The notes beneath the pieces were generated by a model. It was given only the letters and a program-made list of their open reading frames with translations, was not told the origin of the DNA and did no database searches. From assembly GCA_025358155.1 (NCBI GenBank), contig JANYKR010000295.1:1-58035 (forward strand): 58,035 nt of DNA. The letters are read 5' to 3'. Below are positions 39,327 through 48,646 of the stretch, piece by piece. The position numbers and the translations under genes are program-made. The first letter of the stretch is position 1; each line of letters starts with the position of its first letter. This DNA comes from Betaproteobacteria bacterium (GTDB taxonomy: Bacteria > Pseudomonadota > Gammaproteobacteria > Burkholderiales > Burkholderiaceae_C).

Positions 39327-40536
39327 GGGCCGGCAATCCTGCCATGCGGCGTGCGGCCCAGGCGCTCAGGGCCAGCGCGGCCAACATCCAGGCCAGCCCG
39401 ACCCAGTGCAGGCTGGCGTAGCCACTTTGCGCCACCATCGCCCCGCCGCTGGTGGCGCCGAGCGCCTGGCCGGCGTACATCGCCGACGAGTTCAAGGCGA
39501 TCAGCGCCGGTGCCAGCGCCGGTGCCGCCAGGCCCAGCCGGGCCTGCTGGGCCGAGTTGGACGCAAAACAGCCGAGCGCCCAGGGCGCGATCACCAGCGC
39601 CATCAGCGGCAAGCTGGTAGCCAGCGGCCACAGCAGCAGCGAGACGGCCATGCAACCCAGCATCAGCGCCACCGCCCGCGACGCGCCCAGCCGGTCGATG
39701 TGGCGCGACACCGCCACATTGCCGGCCACACCGATCGCACCGAACCACAGGAACAAACCGCTGACCTCGGCCGCCGACGCCCCCAGCACCTGCCGGTAGT
39801 AGGGCGCAAAGTAGGTCGAGAGCGTGAACTGGCCGGCTGCGCTGAGCGCCGTGACCGCGACGGTGGCGATCAGCGCCGGCTGGCTGAAGACCTGATGCCA
39901 GTGCGCCCGCGACAAGGCCGCCGGCCGCACCCCGTCCGGCACCGTGCGCCAGACCCAGAGCGCGCCGCCGATGGCCAGCAAGCCGACACCCACAAAGGCC
40001 CAGCGCCAGCCCAATGCCTCGCCCACCCAGGCCGACAGCGGCATGCCCAGCACCGAGGCCAGCGACCAGCCCAGAAAAATGAAGGTGATGGCCCGGCCGC
40101 GCTGCTCGGGCGGCGCCATGAAGCTGACTGCCGCTGCCGCTTGCGGCGTGAACACCGCAGCGCCCAGCACCGACAACACCCGCACTGGCAACAGCGTGCC
40201 GTAGCTGGGCATCAGTGCCGACAGCGCGTGGCCCAACCCGAACCACAGCAGCGACGCTGCAAGCAGGCGGCGCCGGTCGATACCGGCCACCACGGCGGCC
40301 AGCAGGGGTGCACCCAGCGCCAGTACCACGGCCGCCATCGCAACCAGTTGGCCGGCAGCGGCCACACTCACCTGCAGCGAGCGCGCCAGGTCGTTGAGCG
40401 TGCCCACCGCCACCATCACCCCACAGCCCATCGTGAAGTTGCCCAACAGCAGCGCCCAGCGTGCGCCGGGTACTTGTTGCGTCTGCCGGATTGACACGGC
40501 AGAGGCCGCCGGTGCCGGCGGCCCGGCCAAGCTCAC
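39319..40536 (-). CDS. MFS transporter, DHA1-like
   Basis: 405 residues from a GTG at 40536 that overlaps the dehydrogenase stop (GTGA). Twelve helices are seen, with the family's MFS signature around GIDRRRLLAASLL between helices 2 and 3. It resembles DHA1 drug/sugar efflux proteins (AraJ/YdhP-like); the substrate is unknown. It is translationally coupled to the D-2-hydroxyacid dehydrogenase gene and to the chromate pair. Confidence 0.9.
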   Translation of the reverse strand: MSLAGPPAPAASAVSIRQTQQVPGARWALLLGNFTMGCGVMVAVGTLNDLARSLQVSVAAAGQLVAMAAVVLALGAPLLAAVVAGIDRRRLLAASLLWFGLGHALSALMPSYGTLLPVRVLSVLGAAVFTPQAAAAVSFMAPPEQRGRAITFIFLGWSLASVLGMPLSAWVGEALGWRWAFVGVGLLAIGGALWVWRTVPDGVRPAALSRAHWHQVFSQPALIATVAVTALSAAGQFTLSTYFAPYYRQVLGASAAEVSGLFLWFGAIGVAGNVAVSRHIDRLGASRAVALMLGCMAVSLLLWPLATSLPLMALVIAPWALGCFASNSAQQARLGLAAPALAPALIALNSSAMYAGQALGATSGGAMVAQSGYASLHWVGLAWMLAALALSAWAARRMAGLPAHA

Positions 40537-41540
40537 CGGATCACCTTGAGTGCGTCCGGGTTGACGATGTTGCTGGGTTGGTTGTGGATGAAGTTGATGA
40601 CATTGTCGAAAGCCGCCCCAAAGTACAGCTCATAGCTGTCCTGTTCGACATAGCCGATGTGCGGGGTGCAGATGGCGTTCTCCAGCCGCAGCAGCGGGTG
40701 GCCTTGCAGGATCGGCTCGGCCTCGAACACGTCGATGGCGGCCAGGCCAGGCCGGCCCTTGTTGAGCGCGCTGACCAGCGCGTTGTCCTCCACCAGTTCG
40801 GCCCGCGAGGTGTTGACAAACAACGCGGTGGGCTTCATGCGCGCCAGGTCTTCGAGCTTGACGCTGCTGCGGGTCTCGTCGTTGAGCCGCAGGTGCAGCG
40901 TCAGCACGTCGCAGTCCTCAAAAAAGGCGTCCCGGCTGGCGGCAGCGGCGTAGCCGTCGGCCACGGCCCGGGCCCTGGAGGCCTCGCTGCCCCAGACCTG
41001 CACCTGCATGCCAAACGCTCGGCCGTAGCCTGCCACCAACTGGCCGATCTTGCCGTAGCCCCAGATGCCCAGGGTGCGGCCCCGCAACACCAGGCCCAGG
41101 CCGAAGTTGGGCGGCATCGATGCGGCCTTCAAGCCACTTTGCTGCCAGGCGCCGTGCTTGAGGTTGCCGATGTACTGCGGCAAACGCCGCATCGCCGCCA
41201 TGATCAAGGCCCAGGTCAGCTCGGCCGCGGCCACCGGTGAGCCGGAGCCATCGGCCACTGCGATGCCCAGTCGGGTGCAGGTGGCCAGGTCGATGTGCGG
41301 GCCGACTTTGCCGGTCTGTACGATCAGCCGCAGCTTGGGCAGTTTCTCGAGCAGCGCTTTGGGGAAATGGGTGCGTTCACGGATCAGCACCAGCACTTCG
41401 GCATCACGCAGCCGCACCGCCAGTTGGCCGATGCCTTTGACCGTGTTGGTGAAGACCTTGGCGTTGTAGGTCTCCAGCCGCGCCGCGCAGCGCAGCTTGC
41501 GCACCGCGTCCTGGTAGTCGTCGAGGATGATGATGTTCAT
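40533..41540 (-). CDS. D-2-hydroxyacid dehydrogenase family protein
   Basis: 335 residues. The Rossmann motif LGIWGYGKIGQLVAGYGRAF, the NTSRAELVEDNAL segment with the catalytic arginine, DVFEAEP carrying the glutamate and TPHIGYVEQDSYE with the histidine mark the family. It would reduce 2-keto acids or oxidise D-2-hydroxy acids with NAD(P). It heads a leftward run with MFS and chromate genes. The substrate is not evident. Confidence 0.92.
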   Translation of the reverse strand: MNIIILDDYQDAVRKLRCAARLETYNAKVFTNTVKGIGQLAVRLRDAEVLVLIRERTHFPKALLEKLPKLRLIVQTGKVGPHIDLATCTRLGIAVADGSGSPVAAAELTWALIMAAMRRLPQYIGNLKHGAWQQSGLKAASMPPNFGLGLVLRGRTLGIWGYGKIGQLVAGYGRAFGMQVQVWGSEASRARAVADGYAAAASRDAFFEDCDVLTLHLRLNDETRSSVKLEDLARMKPTALFVNTSRAELVEDNALVSALNKGRPGLAAIDVFEAEPILQGHPLLRLENAICTPHIGYVEQDSYELYFGAAFDNVINFIHNQPSNIVNPDALKVIR

Positions 41541-41631
41541 GGTGTGACGCGAGATTGTGCCGTGTCCGGCAGTCGGCCGATGCGGGCGCTAGCATGCAGC
41601 TCCCGTCTACAACGTCTCCCTGAAAACTCCC

Positions 41632-42141
41632 ATGACCATTTCCATGTACTCGGCCAGCGTGCCCGTCCTCCAGCGCCAGCTCGGCGCCCTGCTGACCTGG
41701 CTGGACAAGGCCGAAGCCCATGCGCTGGCACGCAAGTTCGACACTGCCAACTACCTGCAACTCCGCCTGGCGCCCGACATGCTGCCTTTTGTGTCGCAGA
41801 TCCGCATTGCCAGCGACGCCGCCAAGGGCTGCGTAGCCCGCCTGGCAGGGCGGGAGTCGCCCAAGTTCGAGGACAACGAAGCCACCTGGGCCGAGTTGCG
41901 CGAGCGGGTGCGCAAGACCCTGGACTACGTTGGCTCGATCCCGGCCGACGCGATTGACGGCAGTGAGTCCCGAGACATCACGATCCCTATGCGCAACCGT
42001 GACGCGCTGCAGTTCGGTGGCGAGGTGTTCTTGAAGCACTGGGCGCTGCCCAACTTCTTCTTCCACATCACGATGGCCTATGCGCTGCTGCGCCATGCCG
42101 GGGTGGACCTGGGCAAGGGCGATTTTCTGGCGACGCCCTGA
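41632..42141 (+). CDS. DUF1993 domain protein
   Basis: 169 residues starting MTISMYSASVPVLQRQLGAL. The helical DUF1993 pattern is visible (YSASVPVLQRQL, LAPDMLPFVSQIRIASDAAK, LPNFFFHITMAYALLRHAG with its conserved His). It has the look of the DinB/YfiT four-helix bundle. Soluble, no catalytic assignment. It is a single gene between oppositely oriented neighbours. Confidence 0.88.
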   Translation: MTISMYSASVPVLQRQLGALLTWLDKAEAHALARKFDTANYLQLRLAPDMLPFVSQIRIASDAAKGCVARLAGRESPKFEDNEATWAELRERVRKTLDYVGSIPADAIDGSESRDITIPMRNRDALQFGGEVFLKHWALPNFFFHITMAYALLRHAGVDLGKGDFLATP

Positions 42142-42209
42142 GCGGCTGCGGGCTGGAAGCGGGCCGGATGGTGGCCGAGGTGGCGGGCTGATCCGGCTAA
42201 GGCGGCAAG

Positions 42210-42578
42210 CTACAGCGGCATGCCGAACGGCAGCATTTCGCCGTTGTCCGGAAACACGCTGTCGAGCACCCGGTGCAACTCGTCGCGGGTACGACGGGTG
42301 GTCTCGTCCCGCAGGCCGAGTGCAGCAAACACCGCGCCGCGCAGCAGCCACAGGTCTACCGGCTCCTGGGCTTGGCGCACCTGGTGGCGCAGCCAGTCGC
42401 CGCGCAAACCGTCCAGCGGAACGACCGCCGCGATGAAGCGCTGCTTCATCGAGACAAACGCGCGCCGCGCAGCAATTCGGGCGTGGCGGTCCTGCGGCAG
42501 GCCGGGGCCGGGCAGCAGAGGCGCGGCCGGCAGCGGGCTGATGTAGTGCCGCGCGGGGGTGTGCAACGCCGGGTTCAC
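42210..42578 (-). CDS. Hypothetical protein
   Basis: 122 residues from a GTG at 42578, chosen because GAGG lies seven bases upstream; a TTG two codons earlier lacks that spacing. No family recognised. The sequence is soluble, with an Arg-rich helix (DELHRVLDSVFPDNG near the C-terminus) and ends EMLPFGMPL. It follows the gene at 42637 by 58 bases on the same strand, so the two are probably one unit. Confidence 0.6.
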   Translation of the reverse strand: MNPALHTPARHYISPLPAAPLLPGPGLPQDRHARIAARRAFVSMKQRFIAAVVPLDGLRGDWLRHQVRQAQEPVDLWLLRGAVFAALGLRDETTRRTRDELHRVLDSVFPDNGEMLPFGMPL

Positions 42579-42636
42579 TCGCAAACCTCAATGCTTTGCG
42601 GTGCGCTGTGTCCGGCGGTCTGGTGGGTGGGCGGCC

Positions 42637-43104
42637 TCATACCGTCAACGTGGCTGCGCCGGTGCGCGGGGCACGCGCCGGAAAGTGGCGGTTGAGCCGG
42701 GCCAGCCGGCATTCAGCATCGGCCTGGGTGCGTGCCATGGCCACCGTGCCGTACACCGGTGAGCGCAAGTGCCACAGCTCACGCAGCGAGCGGGCCCGGT
42801 CAATCTGCGCCAGCAAGGGGCCGGCAGCCGGATGCTCCAGGTCGGCCAGGCTGTTCTGAAACTCTTGCTTGACCAGGGCCAGGCGATTGACCGGGCGAGC
42901 CGGCTCAGGCAGCCACGGCGCCACCCGGGCCGCCAGCCGGCTGCCCAGTCGGTTGAGGCGGCCGCGCCAGCTCAGTGACGAGGGCCAGAGTTCAGGCGGG
43001 CAGATTTCAACCCGGGAGTGCATCAGGCTGCTGGACGGCGCCAACGGGCGGCGCGTCACCAGCCGAAACATCCACGAGGGCAGTGAGGCGTTGTTCGGGT
43101 TCAT
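42637..43104 (-). CDS. Hypothetical protein
   Basis: 155 residues from the ATG at 43104 (MNPNNASLPSWMFRLVTRRP). No membrane helix or family recognised. The middle part (NRLALVKQEFQNSLADLEHP and QIDRARSLRELWHLRSPVYG) is amphipathic helical, and the C-terminus ARTQADAECRLARLNRHF is basic. Codon use fits a real gene. It is paired with the 42210 gene; a structural or phage-remnant role cannot be excluded. Confidence 0.6.
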   Translation of the reverse strand: MNPNNASLPSWMFRLVTRRPLAPSSSLMHSRVEICPPELWPSSLSWRGRLNRLGSRLAARVAPWLPEPARPVNRLALVKQEFQNSLADLEHPAAGPLLAQIDRARSLRELWHLRSPVYGTVAMARTQADAECRLARLNRHFPARAPRTGAATLTV

Positions 43105-43227
43105 GGAGATGATTTCGGCAGCGGAGTCGGCAAACTGAGACCATTGTTGGGTCGAGCCTTGCCGGGTGAATCAGCGAACAGCAGGCCGATGAGCCGCCAC
43201 TTTGCGGGTGCGCAGGCCGCTCTGCTT

Positions 43228-43263
43228 GGGTGCAAGCGTGGGTGCAAGCGTGAGTGCAAGCGT
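43228..43263. repeat. 12-bp tandem repeat, three copies
   Basis: Two identical GGGTGCAAGCGT units and one with GAGTGCAAGCGT, in the 266-base region between the 43104 gene start and the acylase start. The rest of that region holds no recognised gene. Confidence 0.85.
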
Positions 43264-43370
43264 GGCTGTCAGCCTGCCGGGCCAGCCAGGCCTGCCGCAG
43301 TGCCAGCATCGGCCCGGGCTGCTAGGCTGCACCGCTTGAACAGCTTGCCGCTTGCGGCACGGAGGATGCG

Positions 43371-45923
43371 ATGTTTGGCAAATGGACCCGTCGAGCGCTC
43401 ACGCTCTTGCTGCTGCTGGCTGTAAGCGGAGCGCTGGTGGCCTGGTTTTACGCCCATCGGGTGCTGCCGGTCACCGAGGGCCAGCTCAGTCTGCCCGGGG
43501 TCGGCGCCGAGTTGCAGATCGAGCGCGATGAGCACGGTATCCCGACCATCCGCGCTGCGAGCATGCGCGATGCGATGGTCGGTCTGGGCATTGCCCATGC
43601 CCAGGACCGGCTGTGGCAGATGGAAACCCATCGCCGGATCGGCGCGGGCCGGCTGGCCGAAGCCTTTGGCGAGGGTGCGCTCGAGACCGACCGATTCTTG
43701 CGGGTGTTGGGTGTGCGCCGCACCGCAGCCGCCCAGTGGGCACAGCTGCCCGCCACCTCGCGTGACCTGCTGCAAGCCTATGCCGACGGCGTCAACGCCG
43801 TGATCAGCACGCTGCGGGCCCGGCCACCCGAGTTTGTGATCCTGGGCTTGCAGCCCGAACCCTGGACGCCGGTGGACAGCCTCGCCTGGGCCATCATGAT
43901 GGCCTGGGACCTGGGCGGCAACTGGCAGACCGAGCTGATCCGGCTGCGGTTGGCGCTCAAGTTGCCCAAGGAGCGCATCGACCAGCTGATGCCGCCGTAC
44001 CCGGGCGACGCCGTGACGCCGAGCATGGACTACGCGGCGTTCTACCGCACGCTCAAGCTCGATGCCAAGCTGGCGGGCAACAGCGCCACCGGTGAGCAGG
44101 CGCTGCTGCGGCTGCTGGCCGCTGCGCCTGAGAGTGAGGTCGAGGGGGTGGGCTCCAACGCCTGGGTGCTGGCCGGCAGCCGCAGCACCACCGGCAAGCC
44201 GCTGCTGGCGAGCGACCCGCACCTCAAGTTGTCCAGCCCCGCGCTTTGGTACTTCGCCCGGCTCGAAGCGCCTGGGCTGAAGATGGCCGGGGCCACCTTG
44301 CCGGGCCTGCCCGGCGTGGTGATGGGCCAAAACCAGCACATTGCCTGGGGCCTGACCAACACCGGGCCGGACGTGCAAGACACCTACCTCGAACGCGTCA
44401 AGCCCGACGACGCCGGCCAGTACCAGACACCCGATGGCTGGGCCCGTTTCGAGACCCGGCAGGAAGTCATCAAGGTCAAGGGCGGGGCGGATGTGCTGCT
44501 CACCGTGCGCACCACCCGGCATGGCCCGGTGATCTCGGACGCCGCTGTGGCTGGCCTGGCCGATGATGGCGCCGCAGCAGCTGCGCTGGCCGCGAGCAAG
44601 GGCGCCATGCCTGCCTCAAACCCTGTCGGCGTTGCCGGCGCTGCCTTGAACCTGGCCGGCCCGGCGGGTTACGTCATCGCGCTGCGCTGGACCGGGCTGG
44701 ACACCGACAACGACATCGTCGCGACCACGCAGGCGATGAACACGGCCGGCTCGGTGGACGAGTTCGTGCGCGCCACCGCCACCTGGCAGGTGCCGCAGCA
44801 AAACATGATGGTGGCCGACGACGCTGGCCACATCGCGCTGATCTCGCCCGGCCGGGTGCCGTTGCGGCGGCCCGACAACGATCTGGCCGGGCTGGCACCC
44901 GCCCCCGGCTGGGATGCACGCTACGACTGGGCGGGCTATCTGCCGGTGGACCAGTTGCCGCAGGTGCGCGACCCCGAGCGGGGTTTCATCGCCAACGCCA
45001 ACCAGAAGATCACGCCGCCCGACTACCCGCACTTCATCAGCAGCCAGTGGGCCCGGCCTTTCAGGTTCCAGCGCATCGAGCAGATGATCGAGGCCAGCCC
45101 CCAGCACAGCCTGGCCGACCTGCGGCGCATGCACGGCGATGTCAAATCATTGGCGCTGCCGCGCTTGCTGCCGCGCTTGCTGCAGGCCAAATCCAGCCAT
45201 CCGCTGGCTGCAGCGGCCCAGCAGCAACTGGTCGGCTTTGACGGCACGATGGCGGCCGACAAGGCCGCGCCGCTGATCTACTGGGCCTGGCACCGGCATT
45301 TGTCGGAACAGGTGCTGGCCGACGAGATGGGTGCGCCACTCTACGACCGGCTGCTGGGCCAGCGTGGCTACTTTGATGCGCTCGAGGGCGTGCTGGACCG
45401 GGACGACGCCTGGTGGTGCGACGACAAGACCACCCCTGCGGTCGAGACCTGCAGCGACCAGGTCGACCGGGCCTTCAGTGCCGCGCTCGACGAGCTGCAG
45501 TTGCTGCAAGGTGCCAATGTGGCGGCCTGGCAGTGGGGCAGGGCGCACCAGGCGCGCTCCGAGCACCGGCCGTTTTCACGCGTCAAGCTGCTGGCCAAGT
45601 GGTTCGAGCTGCGCACTCCGGTGGGCGGCGATGCCTACACCGTCAACGTCAGCCGGGTCAATCTCAAGGCCGACGCCAGCACCGGCGAGTTCTACCTGGA
45701 CGAGCACGGCCCCAGCCTGCGCGGCCGCTACGATCTGGGCGACCCCAGCAAATCGCTGGTGATTCACAGCACGGGCCAGAGCGGCATCCCGTGGTCGCCG
45801 TTGTTCCGCAGTTTTGTCGAACGCTGGGTGGCGGTGGACGGCGTGCCTCTGTGGCCGGTGGCCGGCGCGCCGGTCAAGCGCCTGCTGGTCCAGCCCCTAC
45901 CCGGCCAGCCGGCGCGGCCTTGA
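43371..45923 (+). CDS. Penicillin acylase (Ntn-hydrolase) family protein
   Basis: 850 residues, full length for the heterodimeric precursor. An N-terminal signal/anchor helix (LTLLLLLAVSGALVAWFY) indicates export. The family's N-terminal IERDEHGIPTIRA and AHAQDRLWQMETHRR motifs precede the autocleavage site at GVGSNAWVLAGSRS, where Ser262 becomes the beta-chain N-terminal nucleophile. Substrates in this family include penicillins, N-acyl-homoserine lactones and other amides; the actual substrate is unknown. It is a single gene, followed by a convergent HhH gene. Confidence 0.94.
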   Translation: MFGKWTRRALTLLLLLAVSGALVAWFYAHRVLPVTEGQLSLPGVGAELQIERDEHGIPTIRAASMRDAMVGLGIAHAQDRLWQMETHRRIGAGRLAEAFGEGALETDRFLRVLGVRRTAAAQWAQLPATSRDLLQAYADGVNAVISTLRARPPEFVILGLQPEPWTPVDSLAWAIMMAWDLGGNWQTELIRLRLALKLPKERIDQLMPPYPGDAVTPSMDYAAFYRTLKLDAKLAGNSATGEQALLRLLAAAPESEVEGVGSNAWVLAGSRSTTGKPLLASDPHLKLSSPALWYFARLEAPGLKMAGATLPGLPGVVMGQNQHIAWGLTNTGPDVQDTYLERVKPDDAGQYQTPDGWARFETRQEVIKVKGGADVLLTVRTTRHGPVISDAAVAGLADDGAAAAALAASKGAMPASNPVGVAGAALNLAGPAGYVIALRWTGLDTDNDIVATTQAMNTAGSVDEFVRATATWQVPQQNMMVADDAGHIALISPGRVPLRRPDNDLAGLAPAPGWDARYDWAGYLPVDQLPQVRDPERGFIANANQKITPPDYPHFISSQWARPFRFQRIEQMIEASPQHSLADLRRMHGDVKSLALPRLLPRLLQAKSSHPLAAAAQQQLVGFDGTMAADKAAPLIYWAWHRHLSEQVLADEMGAPLYDRLLGQRGYFDALEGVLDRDDAWWCDDKTTPAVETCSDQVDRAFSAALDELQLLQGANVAAWQWGRAHQARSEHRPFSRVKLLAKWFELRTPVGGDAYTVNVSRVNLKADASTGEFYLDEHGPSLRGRYDLGDPSKSLVIHSTGQSGIPWSPLFRSFVERWVAVDGVPLWPVAGAPVKRLLVQPLPGQPARP

Positions 45924-45944
45924 ACCCCCGGGGCCCTCAGGCTG

Positions 45945-46271
45945 TCAAAGCTGGCCGTAGAGTTGCTTGCGCTGCGCCGTGTAGGCCCACCACGGCGCCG
46001 GTGCGGCGCCGCGCATGAAGTCGGTGGCCGCCATGAAGGTGTCGAGCACGCAGGGGTCTTGGCGTTTGCCGCTGTGGGCGCACAAGGCCTGGTACAGCGA
46101 AAACGCGTCGCGGTGCGCCAGGTCTTGCGGGTGACGGATGCCCAGCGCACGCAAGTCACCGGCCATCGCCGGGCCGATGTTGGGCAGTTGCTCCAGCTGC
46201 AGGCAAGCCGCCGCAGACGCCGCCTTGGGGGCCTTGACAGCGGTACTGCGTGGGCGTTTGAGCGTGCCCAT
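45945..46271 (-). CDS. Helix-hairpin-helix protein (Cdd1/'mitomycin resistance'-like)
   Basis: 108 residues from the ATG at 46271. A Lys/Ala-rich start leads to a helix-hairpin-helix (LEQLPNIGPAMAGDLRALGI) and a second helical part ending APAPWWAYTAQRKQLYGQL, as in the short Cdd1/TfoX-C-like family. It could bind DNA non-specifically. It lies three bases after lexA on the same strand, so it is likely LexA-controlled in the same transcript; that is inference. Confidence 0.8.
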   Translation of the reverse strand: MGTLKRPRSTAVKAPKAASAAACLQLEQLPNIGPAMAGDLRALGIRHPQDLAHRDAFSLYQALCAHSGKRQDPCVLDTFMAATDFMRGAAPAPWWAYTAQRKQLYGQL

Positions 46272-46274
46272 GGC

Positions 46275-47000
46275 TCACATCAGCGGCGTGGTGCGGATCA
46301 GCCCGACGGCGATGCCTTCAAGCTCGAAGGCATCGTCAGGGCCCACCACAATGGGCTGGAAGTCGGGGTTTTCGGGCAACAACTCGATGGCTTTGGCCGA
46401 GCCGCCGAACGTGCCGCCCAAGGGGGTGAGCTTCAGGCGCTTGACCGTGACCTCGTCACCCAGCCGGGCCACCACGATCTGGCCGTTGCGCGCGTCGCGG
46501 GTTTTTTGCACCGCCAGCAAATCACCATCAAGAATGCCGGCGCCCTGCATGCTCATGCCGCGCACCCGCAGCAGGTAGTCGGGCTTGGCGGTGAACAGCG
46601 AGGCCTCGACCACGTAGTTGCGGTCGATGTGCTCCTGCGCCAGGATCGGGCTGCCGGCCGCCACCCGGCCCACCAGCGGCAGGCTGAGCTGAAGCAGGCC
46701 GGGCATCGGCAGGGAGTACTGCTGGTTGCGCGTGGCCTGCATGGCGCGCAGCGTGGCGGTGCGCAAGCGGATGCCGCGCGAGGTGCCGCCCACCAGTTCG
46801 AGCACACCTTTGCGGGCCAGGGCCTGCAGGTGTTCTTCAGCGGCGTTGGCGGACTTGAAGCCGAGCTCGGTGGCAATCTCCGCCCGCGTGGGCGGTGCAC
46901 CGGTGCGCTCGATCGCGCGTTGCACCAGATCGAGAATTTGCTGCTGCCGTGCGGTGAGCTTGGGGCTCAGGCCGGGGTTGAAGTCGGGGTCGGTGTCCAT
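46275..47000 (-). CDS. lexA: LexA repressor
   Basis: 241 residues from the ATG at 47000 ([20 protein letters not shown]). The winged helix-turn-helix ([20 protein letters not shown]) is followed by an autocleavage region [10 protein letters not shown] and the S24 catalytic pair: Ser150 in VRGMSMQG and Lys187 in DEVTVKRLK, 37 residues apart as in E. coli LexA. The protein is longer than E. coli LexA because of an insert near residues 80-100. It should repress the SOS regulon until RecA promotes its self-cleavage. Confidence 0.96.
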   Translation of the reverse strand: MDTDPDFNPGLSPKLTARQQQILDLVQRAIERTGAPPTRAEIATELGFKSANAAEEHLQALARKGVLELVGGTSRGIRLRTATLRAMQATRNQQYSLPMPGLLQLSLPLVGRVAAGSPILAQEHIDRNYVVEASLFTAKPDYLLRVRGMSMQGAGILDGDLLAVQKTRDARNGQIVVARLGDEVTVKRLKLTPLGGTFGGSAKAIELLPENPDFQPIVVGPDDAFELEGIAVGLIRTTPLM

Positions 47001-47027
47001 GCGTTGGCCTGACGTTTTATCCAGTGG

Positions 47028-47043
47028 CTGTATTTTTAACCAG
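47028..47043. promoter_or_regulatory. Probable LexA operator (SOS box)
   Basis: CTGTATTTTTAACCAG matches the CTGT-N8-ACAG pattern with one mismatch (CCAG) and an A/T-rich core. It lies 28 bases upstream of the lexA ATG, where autoregulation is expected, and 12 bases before the divergent asparaginase start, so it may also repress that gene. Confidence 0.7.
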
Positions 47044-47054
47044 ATCGAACCCAA

Positions 47055-48032
47055 ATGCCAAGCACCATCGTGATTCTGGGCACCGGCGGCACCATCGCCG
47101 GCACGGCCAGCAGTGCGCAGGACAACGTCGGCTACACCGCGGCTCAGCGCACGGTGGCCGATTTGCTGGCGGCGGTGCCCGCTTGGGTTGGCGGCGTGGT
47201 CGAGGCAGAGCAGGTGGCCCAGCTCGACAGCAAGGACATGGGCGCCGCCGCCTGGCAGCGCCTGGTGCAGCGGGTGGCGCATCACCAAGCGCGGCCCGAG
47301 GTGACCGGCGTGGTGATCACCCACGGCACCGACACGCTGGAAGAAACCGCCTGGCTGCTGCAGCGGCTGTTGGCCCCGGCCAAGCCGGTGGTGCTGGTGG
47401 CGGCAATGCGGCCGGCCACGGCGTTGGCGGCCGATGGGCCGCAGAACCTGCTCGATGCCCTGGCCGTGGCCCGAACCGCAGGTGCCCGAGGTGTACTGGC
47501 GGTGCTGGCGGGCCAGGTGCATCTGGCCTCAGAGGTGCGCAAGGTGCATCCCTACCGGCCTGATGCCTTTGATTCGGGCGATGGCGGGCCCTTGGGCGTG
47601 GTGGAGGAAGGCGTGTTGCGGCGCTTTCGCAATTGGCCTGATCCTGCCGACGGGGCGGGTGCAGGCGACGCGCCGGCGCTGGCCGCCGCCGTCTTGACGA
47701 CCGCCGCAGAATCGTGGCCCTGGGTCGAGATCATCACCAGCCATGCAGCGGCGCGTGGCGACGGCGTGCAGGCGTTGGTGGCGGCTGGCGTGCAAGGGCT
47801 GGTGGTGGCGGCCACCGGCAATGGCACGGTGCACCAGGCGTTGAAGCCTGCCCTGGAAGCGGCAGTGGCGGCCGGTGTGCCGGTCTGGCGCTGCAGCCGT
47901 TGTGCCCAAGGTGTGCTGGTCGGACCGGACGCCGGGCCCGCCGCAGCGATGTCGCCCTGGCAGGCCCGGCTTGAATTGCAGCTCAGGCTGCTCGCACCTG
48001 CTCGGTCGGCAACAGCTGCCGACGCTGGCTGA
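47055..48032 (+). CDS. L-asparaginase/glutaminase family protein
   Basis: 325 residues. The first catalytic motif [12 protein letters not shown] (Thr13) and the second [15 protein letters not shown] (His90-Gly-Thr-Asp-Thr94) are intact, with the [20 protein letters not shown] segment following. No signal peptide, so it is probably cytoplasmic. It hydrolyses asparagine to aspartate and ammonia. It is divergent from lexA with 54 bases between. Confidence 0.93.
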   Translation: MPSTIVILGTGGTIAGTASSAQDNVGYTAAQRTVADLLAAVPAWVGGVVEAEQVAQLDSKDMGAAAWQRLVQRVAHHQARPEVTGVVITHGTDTLEETAWLLQRLLAPAKPVVLVAAMRPATALAADGPQNLLDALAVARTAGARGVLAVLAGQVHLASEVRKVHPYRPDAFDSGDGGPLGVVEEGVLRRFRNWPDPADGAGAGDAPALAAAVLTTAAESWPWVEIITSHAAARGDGVQALVAAGVQGLVVAATGNGTVHQALKPALEAAVAAGVPVWRCSRCAQGVLVGPDAGPAAAMSPWQARLELQLRLLAPARSATAADAG

Positions 48033-48184
48033 AACCGTCCACGGCCGGCAGGCCGCTCATCAGGGCTGGCAGCAGCCTGGGCCGAAACAGCGGGCAGTCC
48101 GGTCATGGACAAGGCACCGGGCATCGTTGGTCGGGGTGCTTGCCCCGTGACGGGCCGACGTGCGCCAGCCCGCAGCCCAGCCGG

Positions 48185-48610
48185 TCAGACCACCGTCAGC
48201 GTGACGTCGATGTTGCCGCGGGTGGCGTTGGAGTATGGGCAGACCTTGTGCGCGGCGGCCACCAGGGCCTCGGCAGCGGCGCGCTCGAAGCCGGGCAGGG
48301 TGATGGCCATTGCCACCTGGATGCCGAAGCCGCCGGTGATCGGGCCGATGCCCACGGTCGAGGTGATGCTCACGTCGTCCGGCACCTTGATCTTCATGCC
48401 CGCGCCTGCGGCCTTCATCGCACCGATGAAACAGGCCGAGTAGCCGGCGGCAAACATTTGCTCGGGGTTGGTGCCTGCACCACCGGCGCCGCCCAGCTCG
48501 CGCGGGGTCGACAGATCGAGCTTGAGAGCGCCGTCGGACGAGGAAGCGGTGCCTGTGCGCCCGCCGGTGGCGGTGGCGGTAGCGGTGTAGAGAACTTTGT
48601 CGAGTGCCAT
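48185..48610 (-). CDS. ohr: Organic hydroperoxide resistance protein (OsmC/Ohr)
   Basis: 141 residues, standard Ohr length. The peroxidatic cysteine is in [13 protein letters not shown] and the second in [13 protein letters not shown], with the conserved [10 protein letters not shown] lead. It reduces organic hydroperoxides using lipoyl-linked electrons. It follows ohrR by 36 bases on the same strand, so both come under the palindromic operator upstream of ohrR. Confidence 0.95.
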   Translation of the reverse strand: MALDKVLYTATATATGGRTGTASSSDGALKLDLSTPRELGGAGGAGTNPEQMFAAGYSACFIGAMKAAGAGMKIKVPDDVSITSTVGIGPITGGFGIQVAMAITLPGFERAAAEALVAAAHKVCPYSNATRGNIDVTLTVV

Positions 48611-48646
48611 GGTGATGTCCTTGCGGGGGTGGGAAACCAGCCTGGT

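Noticed and set aside
43007-43309. Leftward frame with repeated HACT units
   Set aside because: It is only the translation of the 12-bp tandem repeat and overlaps the start of a better-supported gene.
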